Origin: Vitrella brassicaformis
Taxonomy: Eukaryota; Sar; Vitrellaceae
Assembly (NCBI GenBank): GCA_001179505.1
Contig: CDMY01000091.1
Span: forward strand, 118,998 to 182,997
Direction: 5' to 3'
DNA: 64,000 nucleotides
Under the pieces are notes generated by a model. It did not search any database and had not been told where the DNA came from. It saw only the letters and a program-made list of their open reading frames with translations. Positions 23,990-35,800 of the stretch are shown in pieces; the first letter of the stretch is position 1; each line of letters starts with the position of its first letter. Both the position numbers and the translations under genes were made by a program.

Positions 23990-25579
23990 GGTGGTGGAGT
24001 GGTGGAGTCGTTTGGATTGTCTGTCGTGTATTGTGAGAGGAGAATTCTTTGCTTGGTCTTGCCGCAGTGGCATTCAGGGGCCGCCTGCTGCATCATCCGC
24101 TGATGCAGCGCGTGAACTCTGAATGGTCACTTGCGGCGGCTGGCTGGCTGGCCTTCCGACGGGCGCATTGGTGACACACTCGGTCATTGCGTGAACGGCG
24201 GAAAGGTCAGTCAGGCGGCGAGACATGGGCTACAGGCAGACAGATGGAGGAGGGAGGGAGGGAGGGAGGAAGGGAGGCAGTGGCTGTAGTGTGGGTGTGT
24301 GAGGGTGGATAGTTGGACGCGGAAGGCGGAGGGTCGCCGCATGGAGTCGTGCTGCCAGTGTCCTTCCACGGGGCGCTTTGTCGCATCACTTGTTGTTGTG
24401 ACGAGTGAACTTGGATGGGCATCGTGGCGGCTGGCTGCCTGGCCTTTCGATGGGCGCTTGTGTGATATGCAACTATCGCCGAGTGAACTTGAGATGTGCC
24501 AGTCAGTCAGCTGGATGTTCAGGAGAGACACAGACGGTTATGGTAAGACAAAAAGACTGACACGACGTCGGATGACCTATTGTGATGACACCACACGCAC
24601 GCATTCTAAGCCACTTGCAGGCAGCTGCTGCTGACTGGTACGAACACCAGTTGGCCATTCAGCCACCGAAAGATAGAGGGAGTCGATTTGACATGCCTGC
24701 TCTCCCCGTTCGTCAACTTGACGCGTCTCTGCCAGCAAGAAGTCGTCTGGTCGATGAGATGTACTTCTACCTGTCTTCCCGCTTCCCCTCTCTTCGTTCC
24801 TGGATCCCAATTAATGATGGCAGCAACGTCTCTCTCTTGGCGTGTCTGCACCACCCTGCACCCAGAGGATGGTGCCATGGATGAATCTGACATGCCTCCT
24901 CACTCTTGTGCTTGAGAGAGTGTGTCGGTCAGAAAACTGCTGTTGCGTCATGATCAAGATTCAATCATTAAATGCGGCCACAAGTCCATGATTGGGTTCG
25001 CAAGAGAAGGTGACGTGCATCTATCGCTCAGATGACAAGACAACAAGGCAGTCATGTGTCACGACATATCGTAGCTATGGCAGAGAGCTCCAAAACACTA
25101 CAGACAGACAGTCAGCACGCCAATGTCAAGTCTCCTTTCCTTCCGCTGTGTGAGTTTCTGTCTGTCTGTCTGTCTGTCTGTCTGCACACAGCTCGCTTGC
25201 CGTATATAACATGTCCATGTACAAATACAAATACAAATACAAATACACACACCTACCTTCCCCCGCCCTCGCCCTCGCCTGTCGACTCTCCTGTGTGGTT
25301 GCTGTGCCCGTGTGTGTGTGTCCATACTGACGTTCTGGCTACGGGTGTGCTCTCGTGCGTGCGTGTGTGTGTGAGGGGGTGGGCGTACGTTGCCTTTAGT
25401 GTCTATCATGATGTCTTTTGGTTGTGTTTGGACAAAAATGATGATTGGAAAAGGACATAACAGAATAAGGCAGGAAAATATGTACACACGGACGACACAG
25501 AAGCCGTCAGTCCGTTCGTCTGTGTCGCCCTCCCCTCTGTCTCTCCTCCCTCTCCATCTGCTTGCTCGCCCATCTTCCC
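23990..25579. other. Intergenic region with a degenerate internal duplication
   Basis: About 1.6 kb between a plus-strand and a minus-strand 3' end. The block GCGGCTGGCTGGCTGGCC with downstream GGGCGCATTG near 24133-24170 recurs imperfectly near 24423-24452, each preceded by a GTGAACT-TGGATGG-like segment. Also a (CTGT)n run at about 25156-25182 and an (ACAAAT)n run at about 25219-25244. No conserved protein is seen. Confidence 0.55.
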
Positions 25580-26652
25580 TCACTCGTTCTCGTCTGTGTT
25601 TTCGCCCTCCTCGTCCTCGCCGATCAGGCCCATGACGTCGACGGGCTTGTCCTTCTTGAAAGGTTTCTTCTCACCCGAGGGCGGGGGTGCGGAGGGAGCG
25701 CCGGGCATCAGGGTGATGCTGAAGTCGGGTGTGTCAGCCGTCACCGTGAGGCTCTTGATGCTCCAGCCGCCCTCGTTGGTCTCCTTGATGAGGTGCGCCA
25801 CGCTCGCCGAGAGCTCAGCCTTCCAGCCGTCCTTGGTTTTCGTCGCCAGCACGGTGGCCGTGGTGGTAGTGGTGTCGATGGTGGTGCTGGTGTTGGTGTG
25901 CGGGAAGAGGCAGCCCTCCTTGAAGATGTCCAGCGCCACACCACCGTCGTCCAGCCACTGGAGGTTGCTGAGCACACACGCACGCACTCCCACATACGCC
26001 TCCATGCGTCGCCCCACCAATGCATGCAGTTTTGCATTACCTGCCGAGCTCCATGTGACCGAAGGCGCACTTGACGTCCAGGCTGCCGGTGTCGGTGCCC
26101 GCCTTGGTCAGCAGTTCCTCGACGTGCTTGAGGGCCAGCATGTTGTCGTGCATGCACACTTGGAGCTGCTCCTGTTTGTCGCCGAGTGCCAGCAGCAGCT
26201 CCTTGGGCTCACAGTTCACGTCAGCAATGAGTATGTCGCCAGCCTCGATGCCATCCTTGAGCGAGATGCTGCCCATCTGCACCACTTGCAGCGCATTGTG
26301 GATGTCGTGAGGAGGGCCAAAGGCCACCACACACAGGCTCTTGGAGCTGAGGGCAGCGTGGACGTAGCGCATGCCGCTGACGAATGTGCTGGTGTCCGCC
26401 GGCAGCAGTGACGGCTGCGTGAGTGGTGTGGCGCTCGCTGGGCTTGGCGGCTGCCGCAAAATGCGTCAAGCAGCTCCCGGAAGGAGGGCGAGGACGCGCG
26501 TTGCTGACTGACGCGTTCAGGAACTCGCGGACAAAACGGGAGATCTGTGGCAGGATGCTTCGACGTATGTTGATGCTTCGTCCCCAATTCTCGACGGATA
26601 GATGTCGATCTGTCACTTTATAGAGCACGATGCCGACTGATACAGGACGCAT
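25580..26652 (-). CDS. Unrecognised conserved-looking protein with acidic C-terminus
   Basis: Three exons join exactly: 26509-26652, 26041-26450 and 25580-25967, giving about 313 residues. The start MRPVSVGIVLYKVTDRHLSV is followed by a helical stretch (ILPQISRFVREFLNAS). The middle has alternating beta-type segments (SKSLCVVAFGPPHDIHNALQ, GDILIADVNCEPKELLLAL) suggestive of an alpha/beta fold. The C-terminal part reads WKAELSASVAHLIKETNEGG and WSIKSLTVTADTPDFSITLM, then a Lys patch (KKPFKKDKP) and an acidic end (IGEDEEGENTDENE). A Thr-rich low-complexity loop interrupts it. I do not recognise the family. No signal peptide or membrane span. It shares a 61-bp intergenic region with the divergent gene at 26714, so the two are likely co-expressed. 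Confidence 0.7.
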
Positions 26653-26713
26653 GTGTCAAGACGAGCTGAAAAGTGGATGATGTTGGTGATGTCGGTGCGG
26701 CAGTAGCGTAGCC
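26653..26713. promoter_or_regulatory. 61-bp divergent intergenic region between two start codons
   Basis: Only 61 bp separate ATG 26652 (-) and ATG 26714 (+). Both 5' UTRs and both promoters, or one bidirectional promoter, must overlap here or extend into coding sequence. No TATA-like element is obvious. If the plus gene starts further downstream the gap would be larger. Confidence 0.5.
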
Positions 26714-29700
26714 ATGAGTGGGCGAGGGCGAGGGCGGGCCCGCGGGGGAGGCCAGAATGATGCCGCAGAGCCGCGGCGGTCCCGTCGCTTCACCAACCCC
26801 ATCAAGAACACCCCAATCAACACCACCATCCGCTTCAGGCAGCTGCCGCAACACAAACTGGACGAACTGGAGCAGCTTGAGCAGGGCACCTCGCTGTCGA
26901 CAGAGGAGGAGGAGGAATTCGAGGAGCTCAAGGCCCTGTGGGCCAAGGGGAGGTGGAGCTCCGCCGAAGGGAGTGATGGTTCGGCACCACACACACACAC
27001 ACACTCTCTCTCTCTCTGTGTGCATGTATCGGTGCGTGTCTGTTGCTTGGTCAGGGAAGGCGATTCTCGACATGAAAGGCTGCTAGAAAATCAAAGTGAG
27101 CACACCATCTCTCTCCTTTAGCTCTCTTCTATCATGTGTGTCATGCAGGCCGAGTATCGGTTCTGCATGAGGAATGAGTACCCACGCTGCGCCCTCCTCC
27201 TGCTGCGACGGCTCAAGTGAGCGCCCCTCTGCTTCTTCACCCACTCGCCACCGCACACACGACACACGAACACCTGTCGTTGTCTGCTCCCTGCGGTTGA
27301 TGTTTTCAGCGAGCACCTTATTATGAACACGCCCCTCCGGGTCTGCTCGACGAAAAGCGTAAGGCTGCTGCACAGGCTGCTGCACTGGAGCTACAAGAGG
27401 ATGGCCTCCAGATCGACGATGCCGGCCCAGCATCGGCCATCGCCGACGTCATCGATGTCGATTCGCTGATCAACGACTGGCTATGTGAGGTGAATGTCTG
27501 GAAGGTGCCCAAGCCAGAGGGCGGGCAGCCGCGGGCGGAGGGGGCTGGCGATGTGGTCAAGAAGGAGCCGACAGAGGGAGAGGAACACGGGGAGAGGCTG
27601 CCTGGCGCTGAGGATGGCTACGATGGGGCGAATGGAGAGGTAGGGGGGACACACAGGCAGGGTGCGTGGATCTGATGAGTGTCTGTTTATTGTGTGTGTG
27701 TAGTTGGGTGACTTGATGGGCGAAGATGCCGTGATGGAGGACAATGAGGAGGAGCAAGTAGCTGATGAGCTCATGGTGAGCGACGCAATGACAACAGAGA
27801 CAACACACACATGAGGTTTGAAACTCCCTCGCTGTTCTCATCTCAGGCGGATGCGGATGGGTCTCCCGGCGAGCAAGGCCACGATGAGGACACTGACCAG
27901 CAAGTAAGATGGACAATGCACCATGCGGATGTGTCAATATACCCACGTACTTCTATGTGTGTCAATATCAGGATGGCGCGTTTGTAGCTGATGACGGTCC
28001 TGCTGCTGCTGTGGACCGAGTGCCGCAGAACGGGGTACACACACAGGCAGGCACACAGATGGTTGAGCACCCACCGGACGGACATCCCTCTCTCCCTCTC
28101 CCTATATGTGCTCTAGTGTCAGGCTAGTGCTGCCGCTGCTGGCGAAGCGCCCGATTCGCCGGTAGATGTGGACATCGTGCCCACCGTTGCCAAGCAAGAG
28201 ACCGACGCACACATGGTGACCCCCCATACATGAGTACAATATGTACCCCACAGACGCACATATGCCTCTCTGCGTGCGTGTCACCCATCAGCCACCTGCC
28301 GGTGAGGAGTCGACCGTCCACGTGTTGGCCACGATGCGATCCGACCTCATCAGCCACCCCTCCAGGCACCCACACCTTCCGAGGGTCAAGACCGAGGCGG
28401 ACGGCACCACCACACCCATCCCGTCTCTCGCAGAGTGCCACAGAATCGCCAAGGACATCTACCAGCAGCAGATGGCGGGCAAAGCGTTCAAGGCGCTTAA
28501 GTGGCGGGTGGCGCGTGAGATACAGAGGTGCCTGCTGAGCGCCGAGAAGTACGGCTTTCACGCTTGGCGTTGGGCGAGGTGGTGCGAGCGGGCGGTGCCT
28601 GGCTCTGGGGAGGTGCCGGACTGGTGCCAGCTGGATGTGTTTCGCCAGGTGGGTGGGTGTCCCTCTCACACACACAGACACATTAATGCTGCAATCCTTG
28701 TGTGTGTGTGTATGTGTGTGTGGTGTGTGCAGGTTGAGGTGCGGCTCCCGGGCGGTGACACTGAGGTGTGGCAGATGAACGGGGCGGAGCGGGTGTACAT
28801 GCACAGCCAGGGAGGCGTGGAGGAGCTCATCGACATCACAACCACACAGGACCAAGTGAGACCACACACCGCTCCGCTCCGTGCACCATCTGTGTCATGG
28901 GTGGGGTGTTGTGTGTATTGCTCAGGCCGACGCGCCAGTGCACATCAAAGAAGAGCCTCACAACGAGGGCGAAGAGGATGAGCACAACGACGCCCTTGAC
29001 GAGGGCGAGAATGACGTACGTCAGAGTGGCAGAGTGGCTGTGTGCATCTCTCTCATTGTCTTGTGAATGTGTGTGCGCAGGGTGGCGCGGGTAGTGATCA
29101 AGTGCCCGACAATACGCCCCCTCCTCCAGACACCATGCCACCTGCCGACCAAGGTAAGCCGCACATACGCCCCACCGCAGAAGCACAGAAACATGCATCT
29201 GTCTGTCTGTCTGTCTGCGTGCGTGTGTGTGGGTCTTTCAGGTGCCCCTGCCTCCCCTGTGCGCCGCCCAGCTGCCCCTCGTCCGGTGATCAAGCTCATC
29301 ACCATGGAGGAGTGGCAGACGACGCACCGCCAGGCCATCTACAAGACGTTCGTCGACTTCTGTCGCTCCAAAGGTGAGTGACGGCAGCAGATACACACGA
29401 GCATGTGCTTATCTATGGCCGGCCGTGTGTGTATGTCCAGTGTCATCGTCGAGCAACGCCCAGGGCGCCTACAAGGTGGCCAAGTACAATGACCCCGGCA
29501 TCTGGCGCATCGAGCCACGAGAGCTCAGGCCTGGAATGGCCCACCCACACGTTATCAAGGTCACCTTCGCACTCAACGAGACCGCGACCATCTCCACCGA
29601 CTGGCTGAAGAAGCGCGCTGCCGAGCCGAGCTTCGAGCGGCTCTTCCGCACGTCCTTTGATCGATGGTTCCGTCTCCACAAGGCGGTCATACTGCGTCAG

Positions 29701-32026
29701 TTGGGCGAGAACCTGCTCCCGCAGATGCCGCGTGACTCGCAGCTGACCCGCAATGTGCCTCAGAGGGCGAGGGATGGTCTGCAGGAGGCCCCTGCTGCTG
29801 CCACGGCTGCTGCTCGTGTTGATGCGCCTGAACTTGGTCATGGCGAGGCGACGGGGACCGCCGAGAGGATCCGAAAGCGCAAAGAACGACGACGGATGGA
29901 GGTCAGAGCACGACACTTATGCAGGGGTCGGTGGGTGGGTGGATCTCTCTGTGTGTGTGTGTGGGTGGGTCCATGTGTCATGCTCAGAAGGAGCGTGCCA
30001 GCGCTGCTGGACGTGGTGTGGCGCCCCTGATTGCGGTGAAGACGGAGCCAGGAGTAGAGCAGGCAGCACCGGTAAGAAAGGCGCACACCTGTCTGTGCAG
30101 TGATTGCACCCATCGCTCTGTGTGCATTCAGGCGGTCTTCAGGCCAGTGCCGATCAAGCAGGAGCCGACAGATGAGCCGACGGACCCACAGCCGCCATTT
30201 ATGCCGCGCGATAGCGATGTCATGCCGCTTGCAGGTGACGCCAACACACACACACACACACATCCGTGGCATCATCTCGTTTGCCCATTCTGTCTCGTGA
30301 TCCACTCAGCGGTTGACAACGGCGTCCCCCCACTACCCCCGCCAGCAGCACCAGCAGCAGCCAAGCGCCCGCGCCCGGGGCAAGGAGAAGGAGACCTGGC
30401 GCGTGGCGTGTCGCTGCTCAAGAAGAGGAAGAAACGCAAGACGGCCAAGAAGAAGGGCGCCGACACTTCGGCCAACGAGGTGGCGCCGCGACACGACGAC
30501 GGCGAGGACGAGGGCGAGGAAGAGGACATTGACGCCATGTGGGAAGAGGCGAAGAAGGACGACAGTGCGCCGATCCCGCACCCTCCTCTGTCGCATCACC
30601 CCTACTTTGCCATGGCGCCGTACGGACAGCCGCCACCGCCCCCCTACCCCGGCCCTCTGCACGCGCACGACATCGCTGGCTTCTACTCGCATAACGGCTG
30701 GACGCCGCCCTCCATGGCCATGCCGCCGCACATGCCGCATACCGTCGAGCCGCCGCCCCCCGCAGAGCTGGGCGACGGACACATGGACCACAGCAGTCTC
30801 TTCGACCAGGAGATGAACGAGAGCAGTGCGTCAGCATCGGTGGCTGGCGCTGCCGCTTCTCGGATGTGGCAGGGAGGGTCGGAGGCTGCCAAGGGCGGTG
30901 GTGTTGATGCGGCCATGGTGGTCCAGTCAGTGGGCGAGAAGAAGGACTCGTCGGTTGATGAGGCCAAGATGGAGGAGGGGGAGGTCACCTTAGCCCCCCC
31001 GCAACAGCAGGCCGCCGACAGTGTCACGCTTCGCGTCACGGCTGAGGCCAGCAGCGATATGTGGAGCGACTTCCCGCCATTCTGCTGGAACAACCTCGTC
31101 GGCGAAAACGGGGTACTCGGCCATATCGAGCGCTCGGAGAACTTCCATCCTGTCGACGAGAGCATCGTCACAACCGTCACGCCCCCAAGCCGGCAAGACG
31201 GGAGATTACGGTGAGGGGATGGACGGTGTCGGGGAGGGCAGATGGATGGAGATGTGCGTGTCTGTGTGTCTGTCTGCGTGGATGCATCCAGGTGACGATG
31301 AAAGGGGCGGTCAACAAGGTCGCACACGAGGCCATCAACCTCTTTGGCGCTTTCCGGGCCGGCGTCAACAACGAAGACCACCCCGCCCTCAAGGCTGGGA
31401 ACACTGCAGACATGGCAAAGACGAGACACAAGAACATGAAAAAAGAGGGAGGGCGCGTCATGCTTGACACCACCTTCCAACAGCTGAGCCGCGTGCAACT
31501 GCAGCTTGAGGGGAATGCCGGTGCGAAGCTGGGCGGCAACGGCTATGGCAGGCAGTACGTGGACACGGCTGGTCGCGCTATCGGCAATTACGCAGAGGCC
31601 ACGTCTGGCGGCCAATCGACCTTCTCATGGCTCCCGCAGGGCAGCCCTCTCTATGTCAAACTCCCGGCGGACCATCTTCCCGACTTCAATCCCTCTGAGC
31701 TGATCGGCGATGGCTTCGACGGCCTCCCGTGTGTCGTGCGGTACTACACTTTCGGCCACCGCGAGTGCCAGCGTGTGCTCCGTGCGGCCAAGCACATGGG
31801 CAGCGGCCGCATCGAGGTCCGTTATGGCCTGTCGAACCCCGCGGTAGAAGGCAATGTCTGCTCCACGCTGTTCGTGCGCGTGAGGGGGCGGGATCTGCTG
31901 GCGTTTCTGCGGGAGACCTATGCGACAGTGAATGGGGAGGGGGGTGGGAGTGGTGTTGTCAATGTTGAGATCGCTAAGGCCCACAACTGGCCAGTCCAAT
32001 CCCACAGGCGGTGGGGCCAGCGTTAG
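26714..32026 (+). CDS. Large multi-exon nuclear-looking protein with repeated SUMO-type psi-K-x-E motifs; function unknown
   Basis: About 18 exons run from MSGRGRGRARGGGQ (an RG-rich, RNA-binding-like start) to TAG 32026. Recognisable exons include RAPYYEHAPPGLLDEKRKAA (from 27311), acidic linkers (27700-28260), a folded block AKDIYQQQMAGKAFKALKWR (28450-28650), VEVRLPGGDTEVWQMNG (28735), MEEWQTTHRQAIYKTFVDFC (29300) and a basic helix block to 29900. A Lys-rich nuclear-localisation-type run, LLKKRKKRKTAKKKG, is at about 30417-30455, followed by a Pro/His-rich region. The last exon (from 31292) encodes a 244-residue Gly-containing globular segment. psi-K-x-E sites occur at about 27555, 28383, 28944, 30037 and 30152. 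A chromatin or RNA-processing factor that is sumoylated would fit, but no named domain is seen. Joining of the first two or three exons is not resolved in frame. Confidence 0.6.
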
Positions 32027-32816
32027 TGAGGGTGAGCGAGTCGTTAGCTGGCTGTGCCTCAATAGCGGGCAGGCAGATGGACAGTGAATGGGGATGAATG
32101 GCACTTTTTCGGATAACGTGGGTGGCTGCGATCGGTCAGCACACTCGCAAATTCAAGACCTATTGCATGTACCAGATGTCCGCGTGAATGCCTTCGTGTG
32201 TTTTGGCTCTCGTAGAGTGGCCCTCTATCACGCACTAGTCATGTATGCACGAGACACACACGCGAGACACACAAATGCATCACGCGATGGACATGCACAT
32301 GATGACGAGACCGCACTTGCGATTATTTGATCGTAAACTACCACACACCGCCAAATGCAGTGATTGATTCGTCATTCGTCCACTCAAGGCCTATCTGTTT
32401 GTACTAAGCAACCACCGACACATAATAATCACACAAATCGAAACTACACGGCACCGCATACTTGTGACTCTCTCTGTCCTCTACCAGCCAGGCACTCGCC
32501 TCTCACAAATGTGTGTATGCGCCCAAGTAAGGCTTTCAGATGACCGAGCCAGCCACAGAAAGCGGCGCATTTGCACACCCACTACAAAGTACACCCGATC
32601 GATATCGATCCGATTGTGCGCGCAGCCACCAGGCACACATGGACGTGTTGATTACACGTCGTGTCTGCCTTGTGTTCGTCCGCTCACAGCAGATCGAGTG
32701 TATTGATTGCCTTCGGACGACGCACGAATGACGGACGGCCCGACACAAAAATACCCACGGCGACTCCACATATAGTACACACACACGATAACTGCGACGT
32801 CTCCGGCAAAAAAACA
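32027..32816. other. Intergenic region between convergent genes
   Basis: About 790 bp between the plus-strand stop at 32026 and the minus-strand stop at 32817. Lower GC than the genes, with CACACAAA-type and GATCGATATCGATC (about 32597-32611) palindromic sequence. No coding or RNA gene seen; it should hold both 3' UTRs. Confidence 0.6.
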
Positions 32817-35800
32817 TCATCCAGCATCAGTGTTGGTCTCCATGGCCGCCACGGCATCATAGACGGCCTCAGCCGACACCGACAGCGCCACGCTGTCCTT
32901 CTCGTCACTGCTCAGCCGATGCCAATCGACACGCATGAGATGGCTGGGGGGCGTCAGGGCGGCGGGGTTGGCGTCGCTTCGCCGCGATTTGGTGGAGCTG
33001 ACGGGCGACGACCCACCACTTATGGGCACCTCATCTGTTGCATGGCCACATGGGGTCTCGATCACTGTGGGCGCCAGACTCGCGAGAGCCTCCGGGATGG
33101 CTTCCTGCGTGCAGCAGAACGACAGCACAGATAAGAATAGCATTCTCATAGGCACACATGGCCGTGAATGTATCTCTGTCTTTGTCTGACCAGCGGGCTG
33201 CCTTTCTCGATGAGTCTTCGTTTGGCCTTGCGGAAGGCCTCATAGAGCCCCCGCCACCCGCCGCCGCTGTGCTGCTGGTGGTGGTCTGTCGATGCCTCGG
33301 TTTCGGCCTTCTCGAGGTCACTGTCTCGCGCCGTCCGCTTGAGGGCCGCCTGGTGCATCTGCTCTCTGCTGACGAGCTCGTCCACCACATAGCACAAGTT
33401 GGCCTGGAGGTCGTGCAATGTGATGCCCTCAGACACCTCAACGCTGACATAGTACCCAGGCAGGCAAACAGGACATGGGAGATCGGTCTCAATGCCCGTT
33501 GGCGAACCTGTCTGCCGGCTGTGTTTGGATGACCGACACGCCACTTGGTCCATCACCGGATAACTTGCCGGCCTCCAATCGAGTCGACACTGCACGAACC
33601 ACCGCGACACGGCAGCATGAAGCGGTATGTCAAGTATGCGTCGATATCGGGCAAGCGAGCTGACCTTCGCTAGAGCACTGAATATGTAAGACCTTAGAGA
33701 GGTCGGCAGTCCGCATGTCCCGCAATTTCTGCCCAACCGAGCAAACACACATGCAGCCACGGACGTCCTGATTCGATCCTCCCTTGTTGTCTTGCTCACG
33801 ATGGCGGTGCTGTCGTCGGGTTTTGGCAAATAGACAACCACGTCGCCCTTTCGACGGCCGTGCATCTCCACTCGCTGTTGCCGCAGGCTCTGCACCAAGA
33901 ATGCATGGCTCCACAGAAACTCATGGCTGGACAAACCACCAGACACGCATACACACAGACAGGAGAAGGCATCGACGAGCATCTCGTCAATGGCGTGTAT
34001 GTGCTTACAAGTCGCTGGGGACGTGAGTCAGTTCGAGTCTCTCGATAGCATCCTGCATGGCGGCTGACGTCAGCTGTATGGCCGCCACCACACGATACAC
34101 CGGACGGCCGACACACGGACGGCACCGCCCTGTTACAGCAGAGGGGTCGCCGATGGAGAGGGTCGCGCTGGACCAGTCATAAATGACCTTCGGTGAGACT
34201 CGCCGCCTGTTCTCCTCCCTATGGATCAGCCACGATAGCAAAGGGCCCGTCACACAACCCGACATCATACGAGCTGAATAGACGACATGAGTGAAACATG
34301 CAGATGGGAGAGAGAAGTACATGTGCTATTTATGCCCACCGAAAGCGTTTTTGCGGTCTGTGAGGGTCGCGTATCTGTAGCCCACTTGCAGCAAGCCATA
34401 CCGACATATCTGCGCCACCAGGGTGCCATAGTGCATCAGATTGGCCACAATGACAACCACCACGAGGCCGATCGTCAGCTCCAGAGAGGTCCCCTCAGAC
34501 AGCATAACAAACTGCAATATGAGTAGCGACATGAGCCACACCAGTAACCCACGCAGCTCAGACAAATTGAGAATGTCCATGCTGCCTCGGTCGAATGGCC
34601 ACACGGCGAGCTGCAGCACCAGACACACAGCGGCGACGACCGTCCAGCCCAGCAGCTGTTGGCGGGGCTGAGCCGTTAACTGCTGTGCGATGAGCAGCAC
34701 CAATACACGTCTCATGGCCAGCAGAAAATCCCAATAGTAGAAGCTTTTGCGATACCCAGCATACAGAAAGCCAACCCTTCTACGCATGTGATAGTCCTGC
34801 AGGCCCTCTCTGTGCCGCGACAGAAACGCCACGCCACACACCACAGGCGCTAGTGTCCACAGCAGTAGACCAGTACGGCAATCCACATGAATGGGCCGTG
34901 CTCGGGTGACCCGCAGAGGACATGTGAGTCCAGGTCCATCCTGGGACGCATGTCATCCATCGGGTCAACCGGCAGCAGGCTGACGCTCTCGCCTGAGGCG
35001 ATAGGGATGACATTGTCCACATAAGGGTAAGGCCGACAGCGCAGAAGGGCTAGCATGTTCTTGGTGACGGTGGGATGGATGAAGGTGAGGATGATGACCA
35101 TCATTGTGCCACGGTTCTCGAGCCATTGCCGCGATCGGCCGCTTTTGCGGGGCTCCGCTAACGAATGCTGGCAGCATGGCGGCGTCACTGGCTCGCTTCG
35201 TGAGTCCTCTCGGAAGATGACCGATCGCTGACGAGGGCCGTGTGTAGCTGTGTCTGCCTTGCCATTGGTCACGGATGGGGGCGCTGAGGTCGACTCGTCG
35301 GTGCCGCTGCGCCACGTTGACTTGAAGGCATTCCGCGCTTTGGCAAGCCCACTCGCTGCGACCACGACACGAGCCAGAAATCACCACAAATCGTCGACCT
35401 GTAGAATGTGTGTGTGGGCTTACCAATGAGGGGCACAGCAGTGAGCCAGATGAGTGGCAAATATCTGGTAGCTTTGTGCAAGCCCTCCATCCCAGGCAAA
35501 GACGCTGCCGATCAGTGAGGATATCTGATCACCCCAGAGGGAGTTGTCGAACACGAGGAAGGCCAAACCACACACCTACACACACACACGATCACACACA
35601 CACGATAACAACGTAAAGGCGATGGAAGATGAGTGCATGTCTCTCTCTGCCTTTCCTCGTACAGCGGTGATGTGTGAGAGTCCGATTTTGGTCAGTTGGG
35701 ACGGCACCTCGGCGCGCGGTGATGCTGCCGCCCTGAACACAGAAACACACAAGCAGAGAGAACGATCGATTGGCGCCCTTTACAAATATACGGCTGCATT

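Noticed and set aside
27060-27110. In-frame TAG in a short exon (KAILDMKGC-stop-KIK) of the SUMO-motif gene as evidence for stop-codon recoding
   Set aside because: The exon structure there is unresolved; another phase avoids the stop, so it does not support recoding.
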